DNA from: Biomaibacter acetigenes
GTDB taxonomy: Bacteria; Bacillota; Thermosediminibacteria; Thermosediminibacterales; Tepidanaerobacteraceae
Length of the DNA stretch: 64,000 nucleotides
Direction: 5' to 3'
NCBI RefSeq assembly: GCF_003691585.1
Contig: NZ_CP033169.1
Coordinates: forward strand, 2,790,001-2,854,000
Shown here: positions 34,775 to 44,051 of the stretch, piece by piece
Layout of the letters: every line of letters begins with the position of its first letter
Numbering within the stretch: position 1 is the first letter of the stretch
Position numbers and translations under genes: made by a program
Notes under the pieces: model-generated
Told to the model about the DNA's origin: nothing
The model's database searches: none
Seen by the model: the letters and a program-made list of their open reading frames with translations, nothing else

Positions 34775-34967
34775 ACTTAATTTCACGGACAGGTAATACA
34801 CCCATCGTCCGGTTCATTTTATTTACTGTTGTAATATAAATATACCTTAAATTCATAACTAAGTCAAGCAATCCTCTTGACAGGTCTCTGTTTTTTATCC
34901 ATTTAAAAGGTTCAAACAAAATAGTGTTCGTTTAACTACCCCTATTAAAAAATTTCTTGAGGGGATA

Positions 34968-34996
34968 TTGACAAAATTTTAACTATGTGTTATTTT
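34968..34996 (+). promoter_or_regulatory. probable sigma-A promoter of alcohol dehydrogenase
   Basis: TTGACA at 34968-34973, 17 bases, then TATTTT at 34991-34996; an ~80-base leader without obvious structure precedes the ATG. Confidence 0.55.
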
Positions 34997-35075
34997 AGGA
35001 TTGTGAATTAATTAACAAGCAGGCGTTAACCCTGCATTTCCTTTTAATCAACAATTATACAATGGAGGTTTTAAA

Positions 35076-36134
35076 ATGAAAGGTTTTGCAATGCTTAGTA
35101 TCGGTAAAGTCGGTTGGATTGAGAAGGAAAAGCCTGCTCCGGGACCCTTCGACGCTATCGTAAGACCTCTGGCAGTGGCCCCCTGCACTTCGGATATTCA
35201 CACCGTTTACGAAGGGGGCCTTGGTGAACTTTACAACGCAGTGCTAGGCCACGAAGCTGTGGGAGAAGTAGTCGAAGTCGGTAGCGAAGTAAAAGACTTT
35301 AAACCCGGCGATAAGGTGATCATACCTGCTATCACTCCTGATTGGAGAACGTTAGATGTTCAACGTGGTTATCACCAGCACTCCAGAGGTATGCTCGCTG
35401 GTTACAAGTTCACAGTCCAAAAACCTGGCGTGTTCGCCGAGTACATCCACGTTAACGATGCAGATATGAATCTTGCTCATTTACCTGAAAGTATCTCCTT
35501 AGAGGCGGCCGTCATGATCACAGATATGATGACCACCGGTTTGCATGGAGCCGAACTCGCAGAAATAGAATTAGGCGCATCGGTGGCGATTTTCGGTATT
35601 GGCCCAGTGGGTCTTATGGCGGTCGCCGGTGCCAAACTGCGGGGTGCTGGAAGAATTATTGCCGTAGGCAGTAGACCAGTTTGTGTAGAGGCCGCAAAGT
35701 ACTATGGAGCTTCTGATATTGTAAACTATAAAAATGGTGCTATCGACACTCAGATTATGGATTTGACTGAAGGCAAAGGCGTCGATGCCGCCATCATCGC
35801 TGGAGGAAATGCTGACATCATGGCTACAGCAGTTAAGGTTGTTAAATCCGGCGGCACCATAGCTAATATAAATTATTTTGGCGAAGGAGATGTTCTGCCT
35901 ATTCCTCGTCTTGAATGGGGTTGCGGTATGGCTCATAAAGCCATAAAAGGTGGGTTATGCCCCGGTGGACGTCTAAGAATGGAAAGGCTTGCTGAGCTTG
36001 TTATTTATAAGCGCGTCGATCCTTCTAAACTTGTCACTCATGTTTTCCATGGCTTTGACAATATTGAAAAGGCACTAATGATGATGAAAGATAAACCAAA
36101 AGATCTCATTAAACCCGTTGTAATATTAGCATAA
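35076..36134 (+). CDS. adh: NADP-dependent secondary alcohol dehydrogenase (zinc, TBADH type)
   Basis: A 352-residue medium-chain dehydrogenase, by recall very close to the Thermoanaerobacter brockii enzyme along its length. The catalytic zinc ligands Cys37 (VAPCTSD) and His59 (GHEAVGEV) are present, with the third Asp in ITDMMTTG. The Rossmann motif is IFGIGPVGLMAVAGAKLRG, and GSRPVC supplies the NADP-phosphate pocket. It interconverts ketones and secondary alcohols (for example 2-propanol) and also ethanol. It has its own promoter and terminator. Confidence 0.95.
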   Translation: MKGFAMLSIGKVGWIEKEKPAPGPFDAIVRPLAVAPCTSDIHTVYEGGLGELYNAVLGHEAVGEVVEVGSEVKDFKPGDKVIIPAITPDWRTLDVQRGYHQHSRGMLAGYKFTVQKPGVFAEYIHVNDADMNLAHLPESISLEAAVMITDMMTTGLHGAELAEIELGASVAIFGIGPVGLMAVAGAKLRGAGRIIAVGSRPVCVEAAKYYGASDIVNYKNGAIDTQIMDLTEGKGVDAAIIAGGNADIMATAVKVVKSGGTIANINYFGEGDVLPIPRLEWGCGMAHKAIKGGLCPGGRLRMERLAELVIYKRVDPSKLVTHVFHGFDNIEKALMMMKDKPKDLIKPVVILA

Positions 36135-36162
36135 AAAATGGGGCCTTAAAGGCCCCATTTTA
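36133..36162 (+). terminator. intrinsic terminator after adh
   Basis: ATGGGGCC and GGCCCCAT pair directly after the stop codon, followed by TTTTA; preceding A run allows two-way use with lgt. Confidence 0.8.
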
Positions 36163-36193
36163 AATTTGCAGAAGGGTTCTTGAAAATTCTGCT

Positions 36194-36961
36194 TTATATT
36201 TGATTTGTGAGACGCCGACCTCCGGTGGTTTTATACATGTAGTAGGCGAAACCTATTATGAAAGGCGTTATCAACTGGGTCAGGGTAAAAAATCCTATCC
36301 CCCAATATTGATTGACATAGTGCACCAGGAACAGAGGATTTTCCCGCACTGTCTCCTCCATCAAGGCCCGCAGCAACTGATGGTACCAAAGAAAAGACCA
36401 GAACTGGTATCCCGCGGGTACCCCCTTTTTCTGGAGATATAGAAACCTCACCAGCAGTATCAGTCCTATGGATGAACCTATAAGCTGGGCAGGCCACCGG
36501 CCGAAGGAAAATTCCGTCATCCTCCCCAGGACCTCCTGGTTAAATATATTTCCAACCCGCACTATGATATAACCGAAAGAAAGGCCCAGGACGGTCCAGT
36601 CCGCAATGATATTTGGATTTATCCCATGTCTTCGGCAGTAAGGCCACCCTGCAAGAAATCCTCCCAGCAGCGCACCATGCCAGGAAAGACCACCTTCCCA
36701 AATTTTTACTACCTGTACCGGGTCCGTCACAAACCACTGGGGGTAATTTGTCAGCACAAACATAAGCCGCGCTCCCACAACGCCGGCGATTATTACAAGC
36801 ATGGCAAGGTTCAGTAAAAAGTCCTCGTCAATCCCGCTTTTCTTGCCCATTACATAAAGATAATAAGAACCCAAAAGAAAGGAAAGGGCCATGAATATCC
36901 CGTACCAGTGGACGGCGATGGGGCCTATCTTAAAAGCATAGGGACTTAAATTTAATAGCAT
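36194..36961 (-). CDS. lgt: prolipoprotein diacylglyceryl transferase
   Basis: A 255-residue membrane enzyme with about seven helices. It shows PIAVHWYGIFMALSFLLG near the start, VIIAGVVGARLMFVL with the conserved Arg, the GGLSWHGALLGGFLAGW signature and VRVGNIFNQEVLGRMTE in which the essential GNxxN is read as GNIFN. It adds diacylglycerol to the lipobox Cys of prolipoproteins, several of which are encoded in this window. It follows the thioesterase gene by 15 bases. Confidence 0.94.
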   Translation of the reverse strand: MLLNLSPYAFKIGPIAVHWYGIFMALSFLLGSYYLYVMGKKSGIDEDFLLNLAMLVIIAGVVGARLMFVLTNYPQWFVTDPVQVVKIWEGGLSWHGALLGGFLAGWPYCRRHGINPNIIADWTVLGLSFGYIIVRVGNIFNQEVLGRMTEFSFGRWPAQLIGSSIGLILLVRFLYLQKKGVPAGYQFWSFLWYHQLLRALMEETVRENPLFLVHYVNQYWGIGFFTLTQLITPFIIGFAYYMYKTTGGRRLTNQI

Positions 36962-36976
36962 GAAAGCACCTCCATT

Positions 36977-37399
36977 TTACTTTTTCAAATCAAAGTATGT
37001 GCCCAGGGATTTTACTATCAACCTGTCTTTACAATATACTTCCCCTTCGGCGACAATGATGGTCTTGCCTTCTTTTATGACCTTTCCTACTGCTCTCAAT
37101 CTCTCTTTTATGGGGCCGGGAGCCAGATAGTTTACTTTCATTTCCACAGTAGTGGGAAGCGCCCCGACGGTCCTGACTGCCACTCCCATGGCGGTATCAC
37201 AAAGGCTTGCCGTAGCGCCGCCGTGGGCTATCCCCAAGGCATTGAGGATACTCTCATCTACGGTAATTTCAACCACCGCCATACCCTTCCCTAATTCCAC
37301 CAATTCCAACTTCAATAGTTTATGGTAGGGAGAATTAAAACTTTTATTCACAATTTCTTCAAAAAGTTCCTGCTTTATCCCTTTGTTCACCGGATACAC
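36977..37399 (-). CDS. PaaI-family hotdog thioesterase
   Basis: A GTG at 37399, five bases after GGAGGAG, is the likely start, giving 140 residues. The hotdog fold is shown by LGIAHGGATASLCDTAMGVAV, in which HGG and the Asp are the family's active-site region, and MKVNYLAPGPIKERLRAVGK. PaaI-type enzymes hydrolyse acyl- or aryl-CoA esters; substrate unknown. Probably co-transcribed with lgt. Confidence 0.88.
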   Translation of the reverse strand: MYPVNKGIKQELFEEIVNKSFNSPYHKLLKLELVELGKGMAVVEITVDESILNALGIAHGGATASLCDTAMGVAVRTVGALPTTVEMKVNYLAPGPIKERLRAVGKVIKEGKTIIVAEGEVYCKDRLIVKSLGTYFDLKK

Positions 37400-37560
37400 C
37401 AAAACTCCTCCCAATCAAATATATCTTTATATAATTTCCTTTTTTGATAGTATCAAAACATATCCATAAAAACAAGTGTCTTAACCAATATTTAACCTGA
37501 ATATTATTTTAACCATCAGTAAACTATAAAAAAGAGATACTCTGTAAAGGAGGAAAAAAT

Positions 37561-37749
37561 ATGGAGTTTGAAAGGGCCCAGGAGATAGTGAATTCTCCCG
37601 ACACTTATGAAGTGTTCTATAAAAACAAGCTGGTCTGGATTAACGGCCTTGACCCCAAAAGTAAAACGGTTCATATTAAAATATTGAGCGAAGATTTCAC
37701 CGAGGATGTACCGGTAAATGAACTTAAAGAAGGAAAAAATCTACATTAA
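37561..37749 (+). CDS. sspH: H-type small acid-soluble spore protein
   Basis: A 62-residue protein with AAAGGAGG before the ATG. The start EFERAQEIVNSPDTYEVFYK and the short beta-rich rest, ending VPVNELKEG, match SspH of Bacillus and clostridia, a minor spore protein made in the forespore. A TGAATA at 37498-37503 could be part of a SigG -35, though a convincing -10 was not found. A terminator follows at once. Confidence 0.85.
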   Translation: MEFERAQEIVNSPDTYEVFYKNKLVWINGLDPKSKTVHIKILSEDFTEDVPVNELKEGKNLH

Positions 37750-37777
37750 AAGGTGTCCGCTTTGGGACACTTTTTTG
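37748..37777 (+). terminator. intrinsic terminator after sspH
   Basis: AGGTGTCC and GGGACACT pair and are followed by TTTTTT. Confidence 0.8.
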
Positions 37778-37862
37778 ATACCGTTACTTTTTTAAAGATA
37801 TTACATAAAGATATTTTAATAAGTAAAAAATATGTGTAGACATTTTTCCGGAGGTGATATTT

Positions 37863-38102
37863 TTGTTAAGCTGTGAAGTATCATTATACCCTATGGAAAC
37901 CACCAATTCCGACCAAATTATAAACCAGGCCCTTGCTGCCTTACAAAATCAAGGAGTTACCTGTGAGGTGGGCACCATGAGCACTTACATTTCGGGCTCA
38001 CCGGAACAGGTATGGCAGAGCATAAAGACCCTTTATGATACAGCATCTTCCAGAGCAAAAGAACTTTCCATGGTAGTAACTATATCCAATTCTACAAAAT
38101 AG
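37863..38102 (+). CDS. thiamine-binding protein (MTH1187/YkoF family)
   Basis: The TTG at 37863 is four to five bases after GGAGGTGAT, which would be coding with the longer start at 37854. The ~79-residue product reads CEVSLYPMETTNSDQIINQA, QGVTCEVGTMSTYISGSPEQ and SMVVTISN, the ferredoxin-like fold of MTH1187/YkoF proteins that bind thiamine or its precursor HMP. There is no thiamine gene or TPP riboswitch nearby. Function in this organism is not proven. Confidence 0.75.
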   Translation: MLSCEVSLYPMETTNSDQIINQALAALQNQGVTCEVGTMSTYISGSPEQVWQSIKTLYDTASSRAKELSMVVTISNSTK

Positions 38103-38592
38103 GGGCTTTAAAGCATCTGGCATCACTCATATCTGTTTCTTTAATATATAAGGGACCGGGGTACCAGAGCCCGAAGAAAGTTTAAAGAAGCTGCAATGCA
38201 GCTTCTTTTTTATACATATACATGACGCCGAATATTCAGCATTTTAATCGCCCGTTTTTTTATTTTTTGTCAATATACCTTGTTTTTATATAATCCTACA
38301 ATATGATTAAAATTAAGCATTTTAAATTGATATATTATGTTCTATATGAATAATTGCATTTACATGCATTTCATGTGATTTATGACTTGTTTTCTTATGC
38401 CTTATATCCTGTATCCAATCTTTAAAAATACATTTTGTGTAATAATGTTGCATTATTTCCGGCATGTTTCTTGCTACTTAGACCTCATGGAGGATTTTTT
38501 ACCCAAATATTATATTCACGGAGGTGATGTGCATAAAATACATGTTTTACTTACCATAATCGTTTCAAATTATTAAAGGGGGAAAATCGAAA
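38103..38592. other. long intergenic region with terminator, upstream of OPT transporter
   Basis: About 490 bases without a supported gene. A hairpin GAAGCTGC/GCAGCTTC with a T run at 38185-38213 ends the upstream transcript. Before it, ACCGGGGTACCAGAGCCCG (38153-38171) may form another stem. The rest is AT-rich and must hold the OPT promoter. I recognise no riboswitch class. Confidence 0.4.
38185..38213 (+). terminator. intrinsic terminator upstream of OPT gene
   Basis: AAGAAGCTGC pairs with GCAGCTTCTT, followed by TTTTA. Confidence 0.75.
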
Positions 38593-40501
38593 ATGGAGGA
38601 AAAAAAAGGTTTGTCAAAACTGGCTTATGGCATGGCCCCTGGTGAAGAATATATTCCCTATGTACCGGCAGACAAGGCCATGGCCGAATTTACCACTTTT
38701 TCTTTAATCCTTGGTATTATTCTCTCAATTGTGTTTGGTGCTGCCAATGCTTATCTTGGGCTTCGCGTGGGAATGACCGTCAGCGCTTCCATTCCTGCTG
38801 CGGTGGTATCTATGGGGATAATTAGAGGTATCCTGAAAAGAGATTCTATCCTGGAAAACAACATGGTACAAACCATTGCATCTGCCGGCGAATCTCTTGC
38901 GGCAGGTGTAATCTTTACCATTCCGGCACTTTTTCTGTGGAATACCAACCCCAGCATAATGAGGGTTTCATCCATTGCCATTTTCGGCGGTATTCTCGGA
39001 GTGCTCATGATGATTCCCCTCCGCCGGTTCCTTATAGTTAAAGAACACGGTATCCTGCCTTACCCCGAGGGTACAGCCTGCGCAGAAGTTCTGGTGGCCG
39101 GTGAAGTGGGCGGCGTCAGTGCCAGGACGGTTTTTGAAGGCCTTGGCCTTGGAGCCCTTTACAAACTCATAGCCGATGGCTTCAAGCTTTTCCCCTCAGA
39201 GATTGAATGGACTATCCCCGGTTTTAAAGGTGCGGCCATAGGAGGCGATATCCTCCCCGCACTTTTGGGCGTCGGATTCATAATCGGTCCAACCATTTCG
39301 GCTTATATGCTGGCCGGTGCCGTGTTGGGCTGGTTTGCCTTTATACCTCTTATTTCCCATCTGGGAAATTATATCCCCCAGGCCATCTATCCCGCTTCGG
39401 TCCCCATTTCCGAACTGGACCACTGGGGCATTTGGAGTTTTTACCTGAGATACATCGGTGCCGGGGCCGTTACCTTCGGAGGCCTGGTAAGTCTGATCAA
39501 GGCCCTGCCCACCATCGTTAATGCATTTACACAATCTATCTCCGGTTTTCAGGTAAAAGAAGGAACAGGCGTACTGCGCACAGAAAACGACATTTCAATG
39601 AAATGGGTCCTTCTGGGAGTTTTAATATTGATCATCGCCATAGCCTTTTCTCCCCTCATTCCTGTGGGAGTCCTGGGGGCGGTGCTGATCGTCATATTCG
39701 GCTTTTTCTTTGTTACGGTGTCTTCTCGTATTGTCGGTATCGTTGGAAGCTCTTCCAACCCTGTATCAGGAATGACCATAGCCACACTGCTGTTTACCAC
39801 CGTGCTGTTCAAGCTAACGGGCTTTAGCGGAATGCCCGGCATGATTGCCGCCATTTCCGTAGGTGGAATCATCTGTGTTGCAGCGGCCATAGCCGGCGAC
39901 ATCTCTCAGGACCTTAAGACAGGATTCCTGGTGGGAGCTACTCCCCGGCGCCAGCAGCTGGGTGAAATTGTGGGGGTTGTGGCTTCAGGCCTTGTAATAG
40001 GCTTTATCCTGATCATGTTGAACAACGCCTATGGTTTTGGCAGCAAGGACATCCCGGCACCTCAAGCCACCCTTATGAAAATGGTCATAGAGGGCATCAT
40101 GAGCGGCAACCTGCCATGGCCTCTGGTTTTCGTAGGCTTCGGTTCCGCTGCAGTCATTGAACTTTTTGGAATCGCCTCGCTGCCTTTTGCCATAGGCCTA
40201 TACCTGCCCATCCACCTCAGCACTCCCATCATGCTGGGCGGCATTATTCGCGGCATCCTTGAGAAGACGGAAAAAATCCGAAGAAACTCTGAAACAAAGG
40301 GTAGAAAAGGGAGTCCTGTATTCCTCGGGTCTCATTGCCGGAGAAGGCATCATGGGTATACTGATAGCGGTTCTGGTAGCTGCCAAGCTCGACATCGCCT
40401 TTGGCAACGATGTCCTCGGAAAATACGGCGGCCTGATCCTTTTCCTGGTGCTGACATACACTTTGATACAGAAAACCTTTGCAAAAATCGCAAAAAAGTG
40501 A
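38593..40501 (+). pseudogene. OPT-family oligopeptide transporter, frameshifted near C-terminus
   Basis: The start follows AAAGGGGGA. The first ~560 codons are typical OPT: FGAANAYLGLRVGMTVSASI, AGESLAAGVIFTIPALFLW, the PYPEGTACAEVL motif and SSNPVSGMTIATLL, with about 14 helices. Near 40270 the frame shifts: the current reading leaves the family sequence, whereas another frame continues KSEETLKQRVEKGVLYSSG and LIAGEGIMGILIAVLVAA to 40501. Removing one A from the A6 run at 40271-40276 restores a single ~635-residue protein. Likely an import system for peptides or metal chelates. Confidence 0.85.
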
Positions 40502-40583
40502 GAAATATGATATAATCAATGGAGGAATAATTTAGTAGGAGGGGAGTAAATCCCCTCTCCACTTTTCTTTTTGGAGGTAGGCG

Positions 40584-40937
40584 GTGAAAAAAGAACCCAA
40601 CCTGATGCTCCTTATTCCATATCCCAGTGAAAATATTTCAACAGTAAAAAAAGATGACGGTCTAATCCGGATCAAAATTACAAGAAAGGGCCTCCTTTTT
40701 AAAATCTTAAAGTTTATTTTCTATAATGTCCCCGAAAATATCACCCTCGACCTGGATGAAGTAGGTTCAGCCGTATGGGAACTATGTGACGGTAAAAATA
40801 CCGTCTATGATATCTCAATAAAAATCTCCGATAAATTCGGTCAAAAAGTTGAGCCCCTTTACCCAAGACTGGTAAAATATTTAAAGATACTCAAGGAAAA
40901 CAATTTAATTAAATTCAAAGACAATGGAGGTAATAAC
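40584..40937 (+). CDS. PqqD-like domain, read in frame into PepV
   Basis: GTG start after GGAGGTAGG. The ~118 residues resemble PqqD proteins, which have a winged-helix peptide-binding fold: ITLDLDEVGSAVWELCDGKN, TVYDISIKISDKFGQ and a final helix RLVKYLKILKENNLI. PqqD-type proteins usually escort ribosomal peptides to radical SAM enzymes, but free ones of unknown role are common. No stop codon separates it from the PepV frame, so either a fusion protein of 588 residues is made, or both products arise by internal initiation. Confidence 0.6.
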
Positions 40938-42350
40938 ATGTCAAAGCTGGACAATTTAATCGATTCCTGGAAGGATGAAATAGTGGAGGAGACCCGCAAT
41001 TTAATCAAAATCAGGAGTGTGGAGGAAAAAGCAAAAGATGACAGGCCCTTTGGAGACGGCCCCTATGAGGCGCTGCAGTATGCCCTGAAACTCTCCGATA
41101 AATTCGGCTTTACTACCAAAAACCATGAAAACTATGCAGGCCATGCCGAGTGGGGTCAGGGGCACGATATCGTAGGTATCCTGGTGCATCTGGACGTGGT
41201 CCCCGAAGGCACGGGCTGGACATATCCACCCTATGAGGCAAAGGTGGTAGACGGCAAGATTTACGGCAGGGGCTCCAGCGATGACAAGGGCCCTACAGTA
41301 GCGGCCATGTATGCGTTGAGGGCCGTAAAAGAAGCGGGAATCCCCCTCCAGAAAAGGGTAAGGATCATCTTCGGCACCAATGAGGAGAGCGGCTGGGGCT
41401 GCATGAAGCATTACTTTGACGAGAAAAAAGAGGAAGTCCCCGTCATGGGCCTGTCTCCTGACGCCAACTTCCCCATCATCAACAGGGAAAAGGGTATATT
41501 GATATTCAATATTGAGAAAAAGTTTGAAAGCCGATCGGAAAAAGTAAACATAAAATACATGAAGGGCGGTCAGAGGCCGAATATGGTGCCGGATTACTGT
41601 GAAGCCGGCATAGAAGTAAAAAATGAGCTTCGGGATGAAATAAGACAAAGATTTAATAATTTTATAAAAGACAAAGATGTACACCTGGAACTTTCCGATT
41701 CCATTGACGGCTTTATCATCAAGTCCCATGGAGTTTCCGCCCACGGCAGCACACCGGAAAAGGGTAAAAACGCCATAGTTCCCCTGGCGGAATTCCTCGG
41801 TTCACTTGCTGCCGGTGAAAATGATGTCACAGCTTTCTTAAACTTTATAGCCCGGTATATAGGAAAGGAAGTTCACGGAGATTCTTTAGGCATTCACCTT
41901 ATCGACGAACCCTCGGGAGATCTCATATTTAACCTGGGTATGATTGAAATGGATGAGGAAAAGGGCAAGCTGGTAATAAATATCAGGTATCCTGTGACCT
42001 TCAAGGGAGAAGATGTTGTTAAAAAGCTGGAATCCAATCTTGTTCAAATAGATAAGGATTTGTATCTTTCAGATGTGTCGGATAATCCTCCCCTCTACGT
42101 ACCGGCAGATTCGCCCCTGGTCAAAAAACTCCAGAAAGTCTATAAGGAAGTGACCGGAGAGGAACCGGAGCTCATCTCCATCGGCGGCGGCACTTATGCC
42201 AGGGCCATCCCCAACGCCGTTGCCTTCGGCGCCCTCTTCCCGGGCAAACCGGAACTGGCCCATGAAAAGGACGAGTACATCGAAATCGACGATCTCATCA
42301 AATGCGCCAAGATCTATGCCCATGCCATAGCGGCACTGGCAGGAGAATAG
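40938..42350 (+). CDS. pepV: M20-family dipeptidase PepV
   Basis: An internal ATG at 40938 has its own GGAGG site eight bases upstream, and the 470 residues from it match full-length PepV. Zinc-site signatures: GILVHLDVVPEGTGW (His and Asp), YGRGSSDDKGPTVAAMYALR (bridging Asp) and FGTNEESGWGCMKHY (catalytic and metal Glu); late SIGGGTYARAIPN and GELAHEKDEYIEIDDL-like end with the last His. It cuts dipeptides in the cytoplasm. It follows an oligopeptide transporter, which fits peptide use. Confidence 0.92.
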   Translation: MSKLDNLIDSWKDEIVEETRNLIKIRSVEEKAKDDRPFGDGPYEALQYALKLSDKFGFTTKNHENYAGHAEWGQGHDIVGILVHLDVVPEGTGWTYPPYEAKVVDGKIYGRGSSDDKGPTVAAMYALRAVKEAGIPLQKRVRIIFGTNEESGWGCMKHYFDEKKEEVPVMGLSPDANFPIINREKGILIFNIEKKFESRSEKVNIKYMKGGQRPNMVPDYCEAGIEVKNELRDEIRQRFNNFIKDKDVHLELSDSIDGFIIKSHGVSAHGSTPEKGKNAIVPLAEFLGSLAAGENDVTAFLNFIARYIGKEVHGDSLGIHLIDEPSGDLIFNLGMIEMDEEKGKLVINIRYPVTFKGEDVVKKLESNLVQIDKDLYLSDVSDNPPLYVPADSPLVKKLQKVYKEVTGEEPELISIGGGTYARAIPNAVAFGALFPGKPELAHEKDEYIEIDDLIKCAKIYAHAIAALAGE

Positions 42351-42375
42351 ATAAATTTGTGATTTGTCCGCATTT

Positions 42376-42406
42376 AAAAAGACCCGGTTTCCCGGGTTTT
42401 TTTTTA
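42376..42406. terminator. bidirectional terminator between pepV and band-7 gene
   Basis: AAGACCCGG and CCGGGTTTT pair, with A and T runs at either side. Confidence 0.75.
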
Positions 42407-42410
42407 TTCA

Positions 42411-43335
42411 TTATTTATTCAGCATTTCCGCTATGGCGGCGATATTGCCCAGGGAATCCAGGGTCTGGCTGGGGATTATTATTTTATGGGCCGGGTTTTT
42501 GGCCATCTCCTGCAGGGCTTCCACCTGTTTCAAGGCTATGACGGTCTCATTAGTGCCGGATTCGATGATAGCCCTATTGACCTTTGCAATAGCTTCAGCC
42601 TGGGCCTGGGCAATGGCCTCAATGGCGGCGGCTTTACCTTGAGCCTCCAGCAGTTGGGCCTCTTTTAGACCTTCTGCCCGCCTTATGTTTGCCTCTTTTT
42701 CGGCTTCCGCCTCCAGGATCTTGGCCTGCTTTTCACCCTCGGCCCTGGCTATGGCGCTTTGCCTGTCACCTTCGGCCTGAAGTATGGCCGCCCTCTTGTC
42801 CCGCTCGGCCTTCATCTGTTTTTCCATAGCCTGACGTATCTCTTCAGGAGGAATGATGTTCTTTATTTCCACTGATAGTATCTTTATGCCGTAAGCATCG
42901 GTTATTTGGTCCACTACCTTTAAAAGTTCCATGTTGATCTTGTCCCTGCCTGACAGCACTTCATCCAGGGTCATGTTGCCTATGATGTTTCTCATATTGG
43001 TAATGGTAGAGTAAATTATACCAGATTTGTAATTTTCAATGTTGTAAAACCGCATCTCTTGCATTCAATACCTTGAAGAAGATGACATTGTCCACCGATA
43101 TCTTTACGTTATCTTTGGTTATGACGCTCTGGGGCTCTATATCGAGGATCTGCTGCTTGGTGGATATCTTCGCCCTCACATGGTCGATGAAGGGGATGAT
43201 GAGGTGCCAGCCGGGTTCCATCACTTTGTAGAACTGCCCCAGCCTTTCAACGATGTACACATAGCCGGTATTTACTATCTTGATGGATGAAAGCAGTATG
43301 ACAAGCAAAAAAACCAGAAGAATTATGATGTACAT
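42411..43335 (-). pseudogene. SPFH/band-7 (stomatin-like, QmcA-type) protein, frameshifted
   Basis: An ATG at 43335 begins with one membrane helix and VNTGYVYIVERLGQFYKVME, the start of paraslipin/QmcA proteins. After NARDAV the frame ends at an artificial LQH stop. Removing one base of the A4 run at 43046-43049 joins it to YNIENYKSGIIYSTITNMRN and the rest: LDEVLSGRDKINMELLKVVD, IPPEEIRQAMEKQMKAERDK and a long coiled-coil region. The complete ~305-residue protein would be a membrane microdomain scaffold. It follows nfeD in the same operon, the standard partnership. Confidence 0.85.
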
Positions 43336-43338
43336 TAC

Positions 43339-43782
43339 TTACTCCTCCTTTGCTTTTTTAACCAGGAATTTTGTACCTTCGATGCCGGCGATCTCAATGA
43401 CATCGCCTTTTTTGAGGGGCTCGCCGCCGGTATTTACCACGGTCCAGTAGATGCCTTCTACCATGAGCTGGTCTTCATCTTTAAGGTCCCTGTCGAGCAC
43501 CATCTTTTTGCCTATATACTTTCTTTCCTGGGGGACAAAACCCGGCAGGGTCTTTTTTAAATTTTTCCGGATGTAGGGGTAAAACACCAGAAATGACACA
43601 ATGCTTACCAGCAGGAATACTATAATCTGAACTGAAAAGCCAAATCCCAAATAATCCGCAGCTATAGCAAACAGGCTGCCTATGGAGAACAGGATAAACA
43701 GGATATTGCTGGTGGCCACATCTACGGACACCGAAATGACGGCTATTAATATCCACAGCCAAAGATATTCTATAAAAATCAC
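43339..43782 (-). CDS. nfeD: NfeD-family membrane protein
   Basis: A 147-residue short NfeD: three N-terminal helices within residues 1-70 (YLWLWILIAVISVSVDVAT, SIGSLFAIAADYLGFGFS) and a C-terminal OB-fold (GKKMVLDRDLKDEDQLMVEG, GDVIEIAGIEGTKFLVKKA). NfeD and the following band-7 protein act together at membrane microdomains. The stop is three bases before the band-7 start. Confidence 0.9.
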   Translation of the reverse strand: MIFIEYLWLWILIAVISVSVDVATSNILFILFSIGSLFAIAADYLGFGFSVQIIVFLLVSIVSFLVFYPYIRKNLKKTLPGFVPQERKYIGKKMVLDRDLKDEDQLMVEGIYWTVVNTGGEPLKKGDVIEIAGIEGTKFLVKKAKEE

Positions 43783-44051
43783 TCCCCTTATTGATTTTGC
43801 TAAATAATGTTGCGGTTTCCCAAATAAAAAAGGGACGACTAATAACTAATACTCTTACGACCGCCCCCATGCTTTAATATATTTTACGGAGATATTTTTT
43901 ATGACTATTCGTTTATATATCTGTTATATCTTTCACTATTTATACTATTTCTACATACTTCGATGAATTCCTGCTAAAGCGGGTCTTGATATATTAATTT
44001 TTGTAAAGGCTCGGATTATCCAATTAGAGCTTGTATTATCATAATACCATT
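43783..44051. other. AT-rich intergenic region
   Basis: Upstream of nfeD and downstream of the AAA gene. No gene or convincing structure seen. Confidence 0.3.

Noticed and set aside
38103-38213. Possible riboswitch upstream of the OPT gene
   Set aside because: The GC-rich stem does not match any class I know, and the terminator simply closes the upstream gene far from the OPT start.
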